This document shows positions 1 through 9,316 of a DNA stretch of 64,000 nt, one piece after another. Within the stretch, counting starts at the first letter, position 1. Every line of letters begins with the position of its first letter. The stretch is from CAWDYA01 sp963806495 (lineage in GTDB: Bacteria; Acidobacteriota; Polarisedimenticolia; JACPZX01; DASXTC01). The DNA lies in assembly GCA_963806495.1 (NCBI GenBank), contig CAWDYA010000005.1, forward strand, positions 248,001 to 312,000. Reading direction: 5' to 3'. The translations under genes were made by a program, and so were the position numbers. The notes below the pieces were generated by a model. That model had not been told where the DNA came from. It made no database searches and saw only the letters and a program-made list of their open reading frames with translations.

Positions 1-1962
1 AACGCGCGCATATTCCTCGCCGCAGACATCAACCGCGAGATCCAGCCGAGGGTTTTCTACGAGCGCATCCCGGACATGCTCATCTACGCCGATGCCGCCT
101 CGCCGGCGGATGGAACCCTCGAACGGGTGCTGATCTACCAGAAGGTTCCGGGGGGATCCGAGGAGATCTCCTCGGCCGCCACGGCTACCGTGCGCCAGCA
201 GCCCGAACAGGGCTCGATCGAGTTCCACCTCAATCATGTCGTGTCGCACTCCTGGCAGAGCGCCGTACCCGGGACCTACGAGATCAAGCGGTCCGATACC
301 GCCATCTTCGACCGACCGCCGGATCTCTTCATGGTGGAGTTGATTCGATCGCTGGCCAGCCCGCCGCCGCGCAACCTGCGCGAGCAGACGGTTCCCGAGC
401 TGGCCGGCACCCTCGAGCAGCTGCGCGGCCGGCCCGCGACGCAGGGCCGGGACCGCCAGATCAGCGAGACCCTGGTGGAGATGAACAAGAAGTTCTCCCT
501 GCCCACCACGTGCTTCGTCTTCGCGCTGCTCGCGCTGCCGCTGGCGCTCGGCCGGGGCCGTTCATCGTCCCGCACCTGGGGTTTCGTGATGAGCATCCTG
601 GTGATCATCATCTCGTATGTCTTCATCACGGCCGGAGAACAGCTCGCCGATCGCGGCCGCATCCCTCCCGCGGTCGGAATGTGGGCGGGCAATGCCGTCT
701 TTTTCGCCGTCGGCATTCTGATGCTCGCCTCGCACGGCCGCGTGGACCGCGGGCGCCGGCAACGCCGGACTCCGGCCCGGGCCCCCGAGCCGCCCCTCGA
801 CCCTGAGGACGCCTCGCCCGGGCCCGCCTCCGGCGACGGCTCGCAGGATCAGGCTTCCGGAACGACACCGCAGCGCCGCTTCCCGTCGACCATCGACCGC
901 TATCTGCTCAAGCACCTGCTGTCGCTCTCGGCGACCATCGCCCTGTCCCTGGTGGTGCTGTTCACGCTGTTTTATGCAATCGACCTCGTCGACGACCTCT
1001 CGCACGGCCACAGGCAGTATTCCCTGCTGTTCCCCTACCTGCTCTACCTGCAACCCCAGGTGATCTTCGCGTACGTCGCCCCCATCAGCATCTGCATGGG
1101 GACCCTCGTCACCTTCGCCCTCCTCGCGCGAACGCACGAGCTGACGGCGATCCGGGCGGGCGGCATCAGCCTGTTCCGGGTGGCCGCACCTTTCATCGCC
1201 GCAAGCGTCGTGGTGGCCGCCCTGTCGTTCGCCGCCCATGACGCCGTCCTGCCCTACAGCAACCAGAAGGCGAACCAGCTCCGGGACCAGATGCGCAACC
1301 GCAGCCCGAGAAGCTATCGCCAGCCGGAGCGACGCTGGGTGTTCGGCAGCCAGGGCCTGCTGTTCAACTTCAGCGACTTCAATCCCACCCGGAACGAGTT
1401 CCAGGACCTCTCGGTGATCCGGTTCAGGCCCGGCACCCTCGACATCGCCGAACGCATCTTCTCGCCGCACGCGATCTGGGAGACGGGGTCCTGGGTGCTC
1501 CTCGACGGGTGGGTGCGCACTTTCGACGACGACAAGGTGGCCTATGCGGCGTTCGACCGCCGATCGTTCGCCGATTTCGATCCACCGGATTACTTCGTCC
1601 AGGAGTGGAAGGCCCCGGACCAGATGAACTACAGGGAGCTCAGCACCTACGTCAAGGATCTCGAGCGCCGCGGCTACAACACACGCGAGCTGAGGGTCGG
1701 GCTCTACAGGAAGATCGCGATTCCCGCCGTGTGTATCGTGATGGTGATCGTGGGGCTCCCGTTCGCCCTGCGCATCGAGCGGCGCGGCCCCGTCTTCGCC
1801 ATCGCCGTGAGCATCATGCTGGTGTTCGTCTACTTCGGCGTGCTGCAGGCGTTCGGCAAGCTGGGAGAGGTGGCCGTGCTGCCGCCGCTCATGGCCGCCT
1901 GGGCCCCCAACCTCCTGTTCGCCGGGTTCGGCCTGTACCTGTCCGCCACCGCACGCTGGTAG
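1..1962 (+). CDS. LptF-LptG fusion, LPS export permease (5' partial)
   Basis: The reading frame is open from base 1, so the start lies upstream. Two YjgP/YjgQ permease units lie in one polypeptide. First comes the C-terminal part of an LptF-like unit: periplasmic beta domain, then three membrane helices at about residues 142-220 counted from the ATG at 76. A charged Pro/Asp/Gly-rich linker follows (about 222-268). Then comes a complete LptG-like unit opening with IDRYLLKHLL, two to three helices, a periplasmic jelly-roll and three final helices ending in LYLSATARW. LptF and LptG normally form an inner-membrane heterodimer that extracts LPS with the LptB ATPase. Here no stop or credible start separates them. 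LptE is encoded separately at 18025-18576. The gene runs convergently toward the AlkP-TPR gene, with 26 nt between them. Confidence 0.88.
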   Translation, partial: NARIFLAADINREIQPRVFYERIPDMLIYADAASPADGTLERVLIYQKVPGGSEEISSAATATVRQQPEQGSIEFHLNHVVSHSWQSAVPGTYEIKRSDTAIFDRPPDLFMVELIRSLASPPPRNLREQTVPELAGTLEQLRGRPATQGRDRQISETLVEMNKKFSLPTTCFVFALLALPLALGRGRSSSRTWGFVMSILVIIISYVFITAGEQLADRGRIPPAVGMWAGNAVFFAVGILMLASHGRVDRGRRQRRTPARAPEPPLDPEDASPGPASGDGSQDQASGTTPQRRFPSTIDRYLLKHLLSLSATIALSLVVLFTLFYAIDLVDDLSHGHRQYSLLFPYLLYLQPQVIFAYVAPISICMGTLVTFALLARTHELTAIRAGGISLFRVAAPFIAASVVVAALSFAAHDAVLPYSNQKANQLRDQMRNRSPRSYRQPERRWVFGSQGLLFNFSDFNPTRNEFQDLSVIRFRPGTLDIAERIFSPHAIWETGSWVLLDGWVRTFDDDKVAYAAFDRRSFADFDPPDYFVQEWKAPDQMNYRELSTYVKDLERRGYNTRELRVGLYRKIAIPAVCIVMVIVGLPFALRIERRGPVFAIAVSIMLVFVYFGVLQAFGKLGEVAVLPPLMAAWAPNLLFAGFGLYLSATARW

Positions 1963-1988
1963 CGCGGCGCCGCGGCCTCCGGGCCCGA

Positions 1989-4928
1989 TCACGGCACCTT
2001 CGAGAGCATCTCCCGGATCCGTGGCTGGTTCGGCGCCAGCTCGAGCGAGTGCTGCAGCTCCCGGCGGGCATCGGCCGCCCGGCCGGTGCGGAGATAGATC
2101 TCGGCGAGCAGATTGAGCGGGTCGGGCGAGCCGGGCATCTCCCGGGCGGCGCTGTCCGCGCGCTTCTCGGCCTCCCGGAGATCCCCCTGCTGGGCCATCA
2201 GGATTCCGAGCTGGAGATGGGCCTTGCCGTACTTCGGATCGATCTCGAGCACCTTCCGGAGCATGTCGAGCGCTTCGCGAGGCTTGTTCTGTATCAGCAG
2301 GACGCGGGCGAGGTTGAACCTCGCGTCGGTGTAGTTCGGGTCGAGATCGACCGCCTTGAGATACTCCTCGAACGAGTCGTCCTGGCGACCCATCATGCCG
2401 AGGACGGCGCCCATGTTGTTGTGCGCGGAGGGGTACTCGGGATCGGCATCGATCGCCTCCTGGAACCGCCCCCGGGCATCCTCGATCCGCTGCTGGGACA
2501 GATCGAGCGTGCCCAGGTTGTTCAGGATCACGGCGTTGTTCGGATCCACCTCGAGTCCTTCCTCGAAGGCAGCGCGCGCTTCATCGAGCCGCCCCATGTC
2601 CTGGTAGGTCAGCCCCATGTTGTTGTACGAGCCGGGGAAGTCGGGATCGGCCTGGATCGCCTGGCGGAACAGGCCGATCGCCTTCTCCCCCTCTCCCCTC
2701 TTCCGGTGGATGAGGCCTATGTTGTTGTACCCTTCCGCATAGTCGGAGTCGATCCCCACCACCCGGGAATACTCGGCGATCGCCTCGTCGTCACGTCCCG
2801 TCCGCTCGTAAAGCAGCCCGAGGCTGTTGTGTGCGTTCGTATCGTTCGGCGCGATCGCGATCGCCCTGCGGAACTGCCGCTCGGCGCCGTCCAGATCGCC
2901 GCGATCCATCAGGATGTTGCCGATCAGGTTGTGGACGCTCGGTTGTGACGGATCGTCCTTCAGGGCCCGCTCGAAGGTGGCGATCGCCTCGTCATACTGT
3001 TTCACCTGCATCAGGGCCCGACCGAGGTTGATCCTCGCGGCCATGAAACCGGGCTGCTGCGCGAGCGCCTTGCGGAAGGTCTCCACCGCCTCCGCGTACC
3101 GCCCCCGGTCCATCAGCGTGATGCCGGTGTTGTTGAGGGCGTTGCTTCCCGTCTGCGCCACGTACCCCAGGGCGGTGAGCTTCGCCACGATCTCCTCGTC
3201 GAGCGCCGATTCGAGCGGCGCCGAGGGGCCTGCCGGCGCGCCGGTCTCGTAGGTGGCGATCGTGTCGCTCCCGGGCGCCTCCTCGAACGCCTCCGCCAGG
3301 ACCCGCCCCTCCATGTCCTGAGCCACGGGCAGCCCCAGCAGGGCGAGGGATGTGGGGGCGATGTCCAGGACCGAGGCATCCTCGAGACGGACCCCGCGGC
3401 GGATGCCGGGGCCGTTGATCACCAGGATACCGAACTTCCGGTGCCAGTCGGCCGCCCCTCCCGTCTCGATACGTGGATCCGTGACCGGCCGGTTGGTACC
3501 GGTCCTGAACCCGTGATCCGAGCAGACCAGCACGACCGTATCGTCGTCGGCCAGCGCCAGCGTCCGCCCCAGGATCCCGTCCTGGTACTCATAGAACCGG
3601 TCGACGATCCCGCCGTACGCCGCCTCCTCCTCCGGTGTGACGCCGGGAAGCAGCGGCGGGCGGTACCGCATGAAGTTGTGCGCGATCGTGTCGGTCCCCT
3701 CGAAGTAGATCATCTTCAGGTCCGGGTCGTAGGCCCGCATGACGTCGAGCCCTATCGCCGAATAGGTCCGCGCCGAGGCCAGGACGCTGCGCACCCGCGA
3801 CGCCTGGTCCGCGTACCCGGGAGCCGAAGCCCCCTCGGGGATGAAGCGGCCGACTTCCGCGTCGGTTACCGCGGCCGGCCCGACAATCAGCGGCTGTATC
3901 GCCAGGGCGAGCGATTCCGGGTAGGTTCGCCCGCGAAGCTCCTCCCCTGCCGACTGGAAGCCGAAGAGCTGGTAGGAGACGCGGTCCGAGACGATGAAGC
4001 CGTCGATCGCCTCGGCGGGCCAGGAGGCCCACCAGGCGACGACACCCGCCGTGAGCCCCCTGTCGGAGGCGATATTCCAGAGCGCCTTCACCTTCCGCAT
4101 GTTGGATGTGACCGGGATCTGCCGCCCCGTCGTGCTGCTCGTGGCGAGAAAATCGATGATGCCGTGCCGTGCGGGGCCCACACCCGTGGCGATCGAAGTC
4201 CAGATGATCGGCGAGAGGACCGGGGTGATCGTCTTGAGGCGGGCCCGGATCCCTCCATCCACCAGTCGCTTCAGATTCGGCATCCGCCCCGCTTCCATCA
4301 GCGGATCGATGATGTCCCAGTCCGCTCCGTCGAGTCCGACCAGCAGCAGCCTGTGCGCCGGCCGGGCCGCGTCGGCGCCCGGCGACGGCGGAGCGGGATA
4401 GAACCTCAGGATGCTCTCCGGGGCCGGATTCAAACCTGCGGCCCCGAGCACCTCGCGGGCATCCCTGGTCACCCGGGTCCGCACATCCTCGTCCGGCTGC
4501 AGCAGCCGGGTGAAAGCGGTGCGCCCGGCCTCACCGGCGAGGCCGGGACGCAGGCGTGCCGACAGCTGTGCGGCGGAGCTGCCGGTCCAGCCGGAGGGGA
4601 ATGTCGCCGCAAGGGCCGCCGCGTTGGTCTCCACGGCCCTCACACGCAGCGTCCCGGCAGCGAGGACTTCGGCCCCTTCCGCCGAGCGCAGCCCCCGCAG
4701 CCTGACCGGGACGTCGATGATCCCCCCGGGAAACCGGATGAGCCTGGCCAGCAGCGGCGGTGTGAAGGTGAGCCCCGGAGCGGCGGGTCGCACCGCACCC
4801 GTGACCCAGACCTTCAGGTGCACGGCGCCGTCTCCGGGCACGCGGTGCAGCCCGCCCAGGAGCCAGGCGCCGACAACGAGGACTGCGGAGACGAGGAGGA
4901 GGCGGGAACGGCGGTTCGGTCGCGACAT
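1989..4928 (-). CDS. Membrane-anchored AlkP-superfamily hydrolase with C-terminal TPR array
   Basis: This 979-residue protein starts with an N-terminal signal or anchor helix (about 9-27). Residues 35-175 look like an SPFH/prohibitin-type domain, judged only from the pattern of a short strand-rich part followed by a charged helix. Residues 190-590 are a type I phosphodiesterase / AlkP-fold domain. Its metal and nucleophile motifs are GLDGADWD, a Thr in SPIIWTSIATG, DTIAHNF, VCSDHGF and ADWHRKFG. From about 620 to the end there are roughly ten tandem TPRs with the usual NNLG/NNMG and ALxLDP repeats. The substrate is unknown; the family includes phosphodiesterases, phosphotransferases and phosphopentomutase-like enzymes. 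The gene is downstream of the flippase in the same direction with 19 nt between, so a role in envelope glycan or lipid modification is possible but inferred. Confidence 0.85.
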   Translation of the reverse strand: MSRPNRRSRLLLVSAVLVVGAWLLGGLHRVPGDGAVHLKVWVTGAVRPAAPGLTFTPPLLARLIRFPGGIIDVPVRLRGLRSAEGAEVLAAGTLRVRAVETNAAALAATFPSGWTGSSAAQLSARLRPGLAGEAGRTAFTRLLQPDEDVRTRVTRDAREVLGAAGLNPAPESILRFYPAPPSPGADAARPAHRLLLVGLDGADWDIIDPLMEAGRMPNLKRLVDGGIRARLKTITPVLSPIIWTSIATGVGPARHGIIDFLATSSTTGRQIPVTSNMRKVKALWNIASDRGLTAGVVAWWASWPAEAIDGFIVSDRVSYQLFGFQSAGEELRGRTYPESLALAIQPLIVGPAAVTDAEVGRFIPEGASAPGYADQASRVRSVLASARTYSAIGLDVMRAYDPDLKMIYFEGTDTIAHNFMRYRPPLLPGVTPEEEAAYGGIVDRFYEYQDGILGRTLALADDDTVVLVCSDHGFRTGTNRPVTDPRIETGGAADWHRKFGILVINGPGIRRGVRLEDASVLDIAPTSLALLGLPVAQDMEGRVLAEAFEEAPGSDTIATYETGAPAGPSAPLESALDEEIVAKLTALGYVAQTGSNALNNTGITLMDRGRYAEAVETFRKALAQQPGFMAARINLGRALMQVKQYDEAIATFERALKDDPSQPSVHNLIGNILMDRGDLDGAERQFRRAIAIAPNDTNAHNSLGLLYERTGRDDEAIAEYSRVVGIDSDYAEGYNNIGLIHRKRGEGEKAIGLFRQAIQADPDFPGSYNNMGLTYQDMGRLDEARAAFEEGLEVDPNNAVILNNLGTLDLSQQRIEDARGRFQEAIDADPEYPSAHNNMGAVLGMMGRQDDSFEEYLKAVDLDPNYTDARFNLARVLLIQNKPREALDMLRKVLEIDPKYGKAHLQLGILMAQQGDLREAEKRADSAAREMPGSPDPLNLLAEIYLRTGRAADARRELQHSLELAPNQPRIREMLSKVP

Positions 4929-4947
4929 GGTTACGGCCCGCAGAATA

Positions 4948-6495
4948 TCAAATCCCGTCCGTCTCCGCCGTGCCGGCGGTCCCGCCGCCGACCACGCCTT
5001 TCATCCGCCGGGACAGGCTTCCCCGCCCCGGAACGAGGGAGGCCGCAGCCTGCCGGTCCTCGCTCGTCAGGACGAGGAGATGATAGCCCGCGAGGCAGAC
5101 CAGGACCGCGGGAACGGCGTACAGCGGGATCAGGAGCAGCCGGCCGAGGAGCAGATGCGGCACGACGATCATCGCGGCCATCGCTCCGGCGGGCAGCAGG
5201 CAGACCCACGCGCGCCGGGCGCCGCCGGACGTGACGCCACGCCGGGGCGGAAGATACCGTGTCGCGCGATGCCTCGCGTACAGGGACGCCCCGCCGAATC
5301 CGATCACCCGGGCCAGGGCGAACCCCGGCAGCGCGAGAAACGGGGTCAACGCCACGAGCGCCGAACCCTGGCAGGTCACCGAGACCAGGTTGTTCACGAA
5401 CCGGTCCTTCGGCTCACCGAGTATGTAGACGAACATGGCCAGGTGGGAGAAGACCGCGAACGGCGGCAGCGAGAGAAACAGGAGGGCGAGTGGCAGGATC
5501 CCTCCCAGATACCGCTCGCCGCCGATGAGCCACAGCAGGAACGGGCTGACGCTCGCCAGCAGAACGGCCAGCGGCACGAACGAGAGAATGACGTACCGCA
5601 GGGAACGATCGAAGGCACGTCCCACCGCCTCGGGGTCCACCTGACGCAGCTCCGCCACCTTCGCCCCGAGAGGATCCACGAGGCTGGAGACCAGAACCTG
5701 ACCGTACTGTACGAACCGCTTGGCAATGAAATAGGTGGACAACGCCGCAGGCTCGAGAAAGAGCCCGACCAGGGCCTGATCGGCGTGCATGTAGAAGTAG
5801 CGCAGGTAGCCGTCGGCGTAGAAGGGCAGCGCGTAGCGAATCGATGCGGCGGGACCGCTCGGTCGCGCTCCGCCTCGGGCGCGCATCGCCGGCAGGATGC
5901 TCGACATCCCGAGCGCCGCTCCCGTGAGCGACCCGATCGCGAACCCTGCGAGATAGCCGCGCAGACCGAAGACGAAGAACAGCCCGAGCGAGAGGCATCT
6001 CTGCACCAGGGCCGCGGCGACGTTGTACGTGGAGAGCCTCCCGAACTTCTGCAGCGAGGAGAGGAGGAGCTGGCTCGCCTCGTACAGCCCGAAGCAGAGA
6101 GCCGCCACCGCCGCGAGGCGGATCTCCCCCGCACGCGCGGGGCTCTTCAGGAACAGCCTGCTCACGGTGCCCGCACCCAGCCAGAGCGCACCGGTCGTCA
6201 TCGCGGCGCCCACGAGGTACACACCGATTGAGAGACGCAGCAGCCCCGCCACCTCCCCCGCCCTCCCCGACGCCTGCAGGCCCGGCACCAGCTTGATGCA
6301 CGACGCAAGGAGCCCGAGGCTGCACACGACCGTGAGGATTCCGCACAGGCTATTGTAGACGGCGAAGACCGCCATCTCCTCGATTGTCAGCAGCCTCGTG
6401 CTCACGCCCAGAAAAGCCAGTGCGATCGCGGCGATGGCCAGCCGCGAGGTCAGCAGCGAGGCGGCGCTGCGCGCCACCGAGGAGGTTCGTGTCAT
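4948..6495 (-). CDS. MOP-superfamily polysaccharide flippase (Wzx/MurJ-like)
   Basis: The 515-residue product is very hydrophobic, with about 12-14 predicted membrane helices spread over its whole length and short Arg/Lys-rich loops. It starts with SLLTSRLAIAAIALAFLGV, typical of the polysaccharide biosynthesis / oligosaccharide flippase family that moves undecaprenyl-linked glycans across the inner membrane. Motifs are too weak to separate Wzx from MurJ or other MOP transporters; Wzx-like is favoured because no MurJ signature was seen. The ATG at 6495 has no Shine-Dalgarno, but a TAGAAT box lies 9 nt before it, suggesting a very short or absent leader. The AlkP-TPR gene follows after 19 nt and is probably co-transcribed. 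Confidence 0.85.
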   Translation of the reverse strand: MTRTSSVARSAASLLTSRLAIAAIALAFLGVSTRLLTIEEMAVFAVYNSLCGILTVVCSLGLLASCIKLVPGLQASGRAGEVAGLLRLSIGVYLVGAAMTTGALWLGAGTVSRLFLKSPARAGEIRLAAVAALCFGLYEASQLLLSSLQKFGRLSTYNVAAALVQRCLSLGLFFVFGLRGYLAGFAIGSLTGAALGMSSILPAMRARGGARPSGPAASIRYALPFYADGYLRYFYMHADQALVGLFLEPAALSTYFIAKRFVQYGQVLVSSLVDPLGAKVAELRQVDPEAVGRAFDRSLRYVILSFVPLAVLLASVSPFLLWLIGGERYLGGILPLALLFLSLPPFAVFSHLAMFVYILGEPKDRFVNNLVSVTCQGSALVALTPFLALPGFALARVIGFGGASLYARHRATRYLPPRRGVTSGGARRAWVCLLPAGAMAAMIVVPHLLLGRLLLIPLYAVPAVLVCLAGYHLLVLTSEDRQAAASLVPGRGSLSRRMKGVVGGGTAGTAETDGI

Positions 6496-6504
6496 CGGTC
6501 CAGG

Positions 6505-6510
6505 ATTCTA
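6505..6510 (-). promoter_or_regulatory. Candidate -10 box for the flippase gene
   Basis: Read on the minus strand this is TAGAAT, 9 nt before the ATG at 6495. No Shine-Dalgarno lies between box and start. The -35 position (CACACA at 6528-6533) matches the consensus poorly. A start site 6-7 nt downstream of the box would give an almost leaderless mRNA. Confidence 0.4.
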
Positions 6511-6563
6511 GATGAAATCGCCCGGCGTGTGTGCGCCCGGACGACGAGGCGGTCGCCGCCGGT

Positions 6564-9128
6564 TCAGGGGACCAGTTCGGAGGTCGTCTCGTTACCGCAG
6601 GGATCCAGGGCGGTCACGCGGTACATGTAGGCGGACCCGACCGCGGGCACGGCCGGATCGGTGTACTGCGAGTCGGTCACGCCGTTCCCGTCCAGATCGT
6701 TGTTGGAGGTGTCCAGGGTGATCAGAGGAACCAGGCTGCCCGGGCTCCCGTAGGCGGAACCGTCCGTCTCCCTGTACAGGCGGTAGCTGACGGCACCGAA
6801 GGCCCCGGCCCAGTCGATCGGCCCGGCGGACGGCACGACCAGCGTGTCGCCGACCTCCGCGGGGGGCGTCAGATCCCCCGTCGTCTTGCCCACGGTCACC
6901 ACCCTCTTGGCGTAATTGAACTCGCGGTTGGAGGTCGGCGAGGCCGAGTCGGACGCCCGGACGAGATAGATGTACACCGGATCGGAGCCGCCGCCGCCGA
7001 AGTCCGTGTCGACGTAGAACGGCTCGGTGGTCGTCGTGACAAGCGTCGACTGATCGGGGATGAAGCCGAAGTTGGAGCACGGGTTGCGGAAATCGCCCGG
7101 ATTCGGCGCCACACACACCGTTCGATGGATCGTGTAGCGCACGGGCGAGGACATCATATCCTGGGCCGGGTTCCAGCCGAGAACGGCGCTGCGCACGCAG
7201 TCCTGCTTGAGGGCGACCGTCTGCAGCCCCACGGTGACCGGCCAGAACGGAGGCTGGTTGTCGAGATAGGTGTAGGCGGCCGGCAAGGAGAGATCCGTCA
7301 TGTCGGGGTTGGTGATTACCACCGTAACGGCCCCGGCCGCATGCGCCGGGGGTCTCGTCAGGATCCTGGAGTTCGACGCGAAGATCGTCCCCAACGCGGG
7401 AATGCCGTCGAACGTCACGGTCACACCCGGATCGAAGCCCTTGCCGCGGATCAGCACCCAGTCGCTGCCCGCGACATCGCCTCCCGCCGGATCGATCCGC
7501 ACGAACGAAAGCGGATCGGCCGAGGCGGCGGCGCCGGCGGGATAGTGATACCCCATGTCCACCATCCCCGTGTCCGGGTCGAGCGTGGAGCTCGTCGTCA
7601 AAGCGTCCATGGACAGCGCGCCGGCGGCATCGCTGCCGGCATCCACGGCGGGACTGGTCGTGTTCGGGTCCTGCATCAGGTAGAACGACCCCATCGGCCC
7701 CGACGTGAATCCCGGATCGCCGGCGATGTTGCCGGTGCCGCTGGATCCCCCCTCGATGTCGGAGAATGTCGCCAGAGGCATGCCGGTGGCGCTGCCGTTG
7801 GTGTTGCCCCAGACGATCAGGTTCTGCACCGCAAGGGTCGGCTGATAGATCAGGCCCGCGCTGAAGTGATAGCCGCCTCCCCCGTCGAGGCCCGCCGTGT
7901 TCGACGCGAACGTGTTGCCCGAGATCCGGCCGTCGATACGCCCGACACCGCTCAGCAGCAGGCCTCCGCCCTCCCCCGTGGCGGTGTTTCCGAAGAAGAG
8001 GTTGTTGTCGACCAACAGGTCGAAGCTGTCAGCGCCGCCCGGCGCGATGATCGACGCTCCCGCGCCGGCCACTCCGAGGTTGTCCCCGAAGACGTTGCCG
8101 ACCAGTTCCAGCTTCATCACGTTGTAGGTGTAGACGGCCTGACCCGAGACCCCGAGACCGCCGCCCCGGTTGCCGAACGACCTGTTGCCCAGGATGTAGT
8201 TGTCGGTCACGGCCACGTCGATGTCCTGGCCCTGCGTGTAGAACGGGTAGATGCCGATGCCGCCGCCCGCGTTCGCGAAGACGCGGTTCCCGAGCATCAC
8301 GTTCTTGCTCAGGGTCGGCCGGCCGCCATAGCTCGTCGTGAACACCGCGTACACCGCGCCGCCGCGTGAGGAGCTCGTGTTGCCGACGAGCACCGAGTTG
8401 CTGATGACCGTGTTGTCGGCGCTGATGACGAACGCCCCGCCCCCGAAACCGTCGCGGACGCCGTTTCTGATCGTCAGGCCGTCGATCACCTGGGAGGCGT
8501 CCAGCCCGCCCGACCGCATGGCAAAACTCGTGCCGCCCGCGTCGACCACGGACACGAACTGGTCGGGGTCGTGTGTCGTGAAGGTGGGATCCCAGCCGCC
8601 GGAGACCACCACACCGCTCAGCACGGCGAGGCCCACCTCGTTGTAGGTCCCGGCGGCCACGCGCACCAGTGTGGTGGTCGTGCCGGAAACGCCGTTGAGG
8701 GCGGCGTTGATCGTCTTCTTGGCCGTGCCCGGGGTCTGTCCGTTGCCCGAGTCGCTGCCCAGCGGTTTGACGTACAGACTGGCGCTCGTGTAGATGAACG
8801 GGAAGATATCGTCGGACTCGCCGCCGTCGCTCGCCACGATCCGCGCCACCTTGCCCGTGGCCGAGGTGGGGACCTGCACCTGCAGGGTGCGTGAATCGAC
8901 GAACGTCACGGTCGCCGCGACCCCGTCGAAGGCCACGGTCGTGGCCGGGGTGAAGCCTATGCCACGGATGACCGCGATCGCCGAGGCGGGAGCCGTGTTG
9001 ACGGGCACCCAGGCCGGATCGACCGAGAGAGCCTCGATCGACGCCGCCGCCGCGCCCGATGCCGACACCAGTCCCGACACGGCCACGAACAAGGCCACCG
9101 CAAGCCACGAGAAGGGCCCGCGTCTCAT
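6564..9128 (-). CDS. Secreted right-handed beta-helix protein with IPT/TIG domains
   Basis: The 854-residue product has a clear Sec signal peptide (about 1-28, ending SASGAAAA). An IPT/TIG immunoglobulin-like domain follows (about 30-112, with VIRGIGFTPATTVAFDG). Residues about 115-480 form a parallel beta-helix rich in Asn/Gly turns (NxVLGN, GGGxG), as in pectate-lyase-like and DUF1565-type surface proteins. A second IPT/TIG domain lies at about 525-610 (LIRGKGFDPGVTVTFDG). The C-terminal part resembles fibronectin type III and ends ETTSELVP. No catalytic motif was recognised, so binding or enzyme function cannot be decided. GAGGTG lies a few bases before the ATG. The protein is probably exported to the surface or outside the cell, and it stands apart from the neighbouring operons. 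Confidence 0.85.
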   Translation of the reverse strand: MRRGPFSWLAVALFVAVSGLVSASGAAAASIEALSVDPAWVPVNTAPASAIAVIRGIGFTPATTVAFDGVAATVTFVDSRTLQVQVPTSATGKVARIVASDGGESDDIFPFIYTSASLYVKPLGSDSGNGQTPGTAKKTINAALNGVSGTTTTLVRVAAGTYNEVGLAVLSGVVVSGGWDPTFTTHDPDQFVSVVDAGGTSFAMRSGGLDASQVIDGLTIRNGVRDGFGGGAFVISADNTVISNSVLVGNTSSSRGGAVYAVFTTSYGGRPTLSKNVMLGNRVFANAGGGIGIYPFYTQGQDIDVAVTDNYILGNRSFGNRGGGLGVSGQAVYTYNVMKLELVGNVFGDNLGVAGAGASIIAPGGADSFDLLVDNNLFFGNTATGEGGGLLLSGVGRIDGRISGNTFASNTAGLDGGGGYHFSAGLIYQPTLAVQNLIVWGNTNGSATGMPLATFSDIEGGSSGTGNIAGDPGFTSGPMGSFYLMQDPNTTSPAVDAGSDAAGALSMDALTTSSTLDPDTGMVDMGYHYPAGAAASADPLSFVRIDPAGGDVAGSDWVLIRGKGFDPGVTVTFDGIPALGTIFASNSRILTRPPAHAAGAVTVVITNPDMTDLSLPAAYTYLDNQPPFWPVTVGLQTVALKQDCVRSAVLGWNPAQDMMSSPVRYTIHRTVCVAPNPGDFRNPCSNFGFIPDQSTLVTTTTEPFYVDTDFGGGGSDPVYIYLVRASDSASPTSNREFNYAKRVVTVGKTTGDLTPPAEVGDTLVVPSAGPIDWAGAFGAVSYRLYRETDGSAYGSPGSLVPLITLDTSNNDLDGNGVTDSQYTDPAVPAVGSAYMYRVTALDPCGNETTSELVP

Positions 9129-9177
9129 GTCACCTCACGAAAGATGTCCAGAATACACACCCTGCCTGCAACGTGTT

Positions 9178-9206
9178 CATATACTGTGATAGGCAGGAGG
9201 CGGCAA
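9178..9206 (-). promoter_or_regulatory. Candidate sigma-70 promoter for the beta-helix gene
   Basis: On the minus strand, TTGCCG (9201-9206) and TATATG (9178-9183) are separated by 17 nt. Each hexamer matches the consensus at four of six positions. The predicted leader is about 45 nt. The rest of the 188-nt gap between ahcY and this gene (9129-9316) holds a run of eight G at 9297-9304 and nothing else recognised. Confidence 0.4.
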
Positions 9207-9316
9207 GAGCAATCTTGGCCTGTCCGCCCGCGGCTCCGGCCCACGCTCCCGCGCGCCTCACCGGTCCCCCGGCCGGGTTCCCATTGTGATGATTCAGGGG
9301 GGGGCAAAACTCCGGC

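Noticed and set aside
1963..1988. Palindrome GCGGCGCCGC between lptFG and the AlkP-TPR gene as a terminator
   Set aside because: No T run follows on either strand, and such GC palindromes are expected in this base composition.
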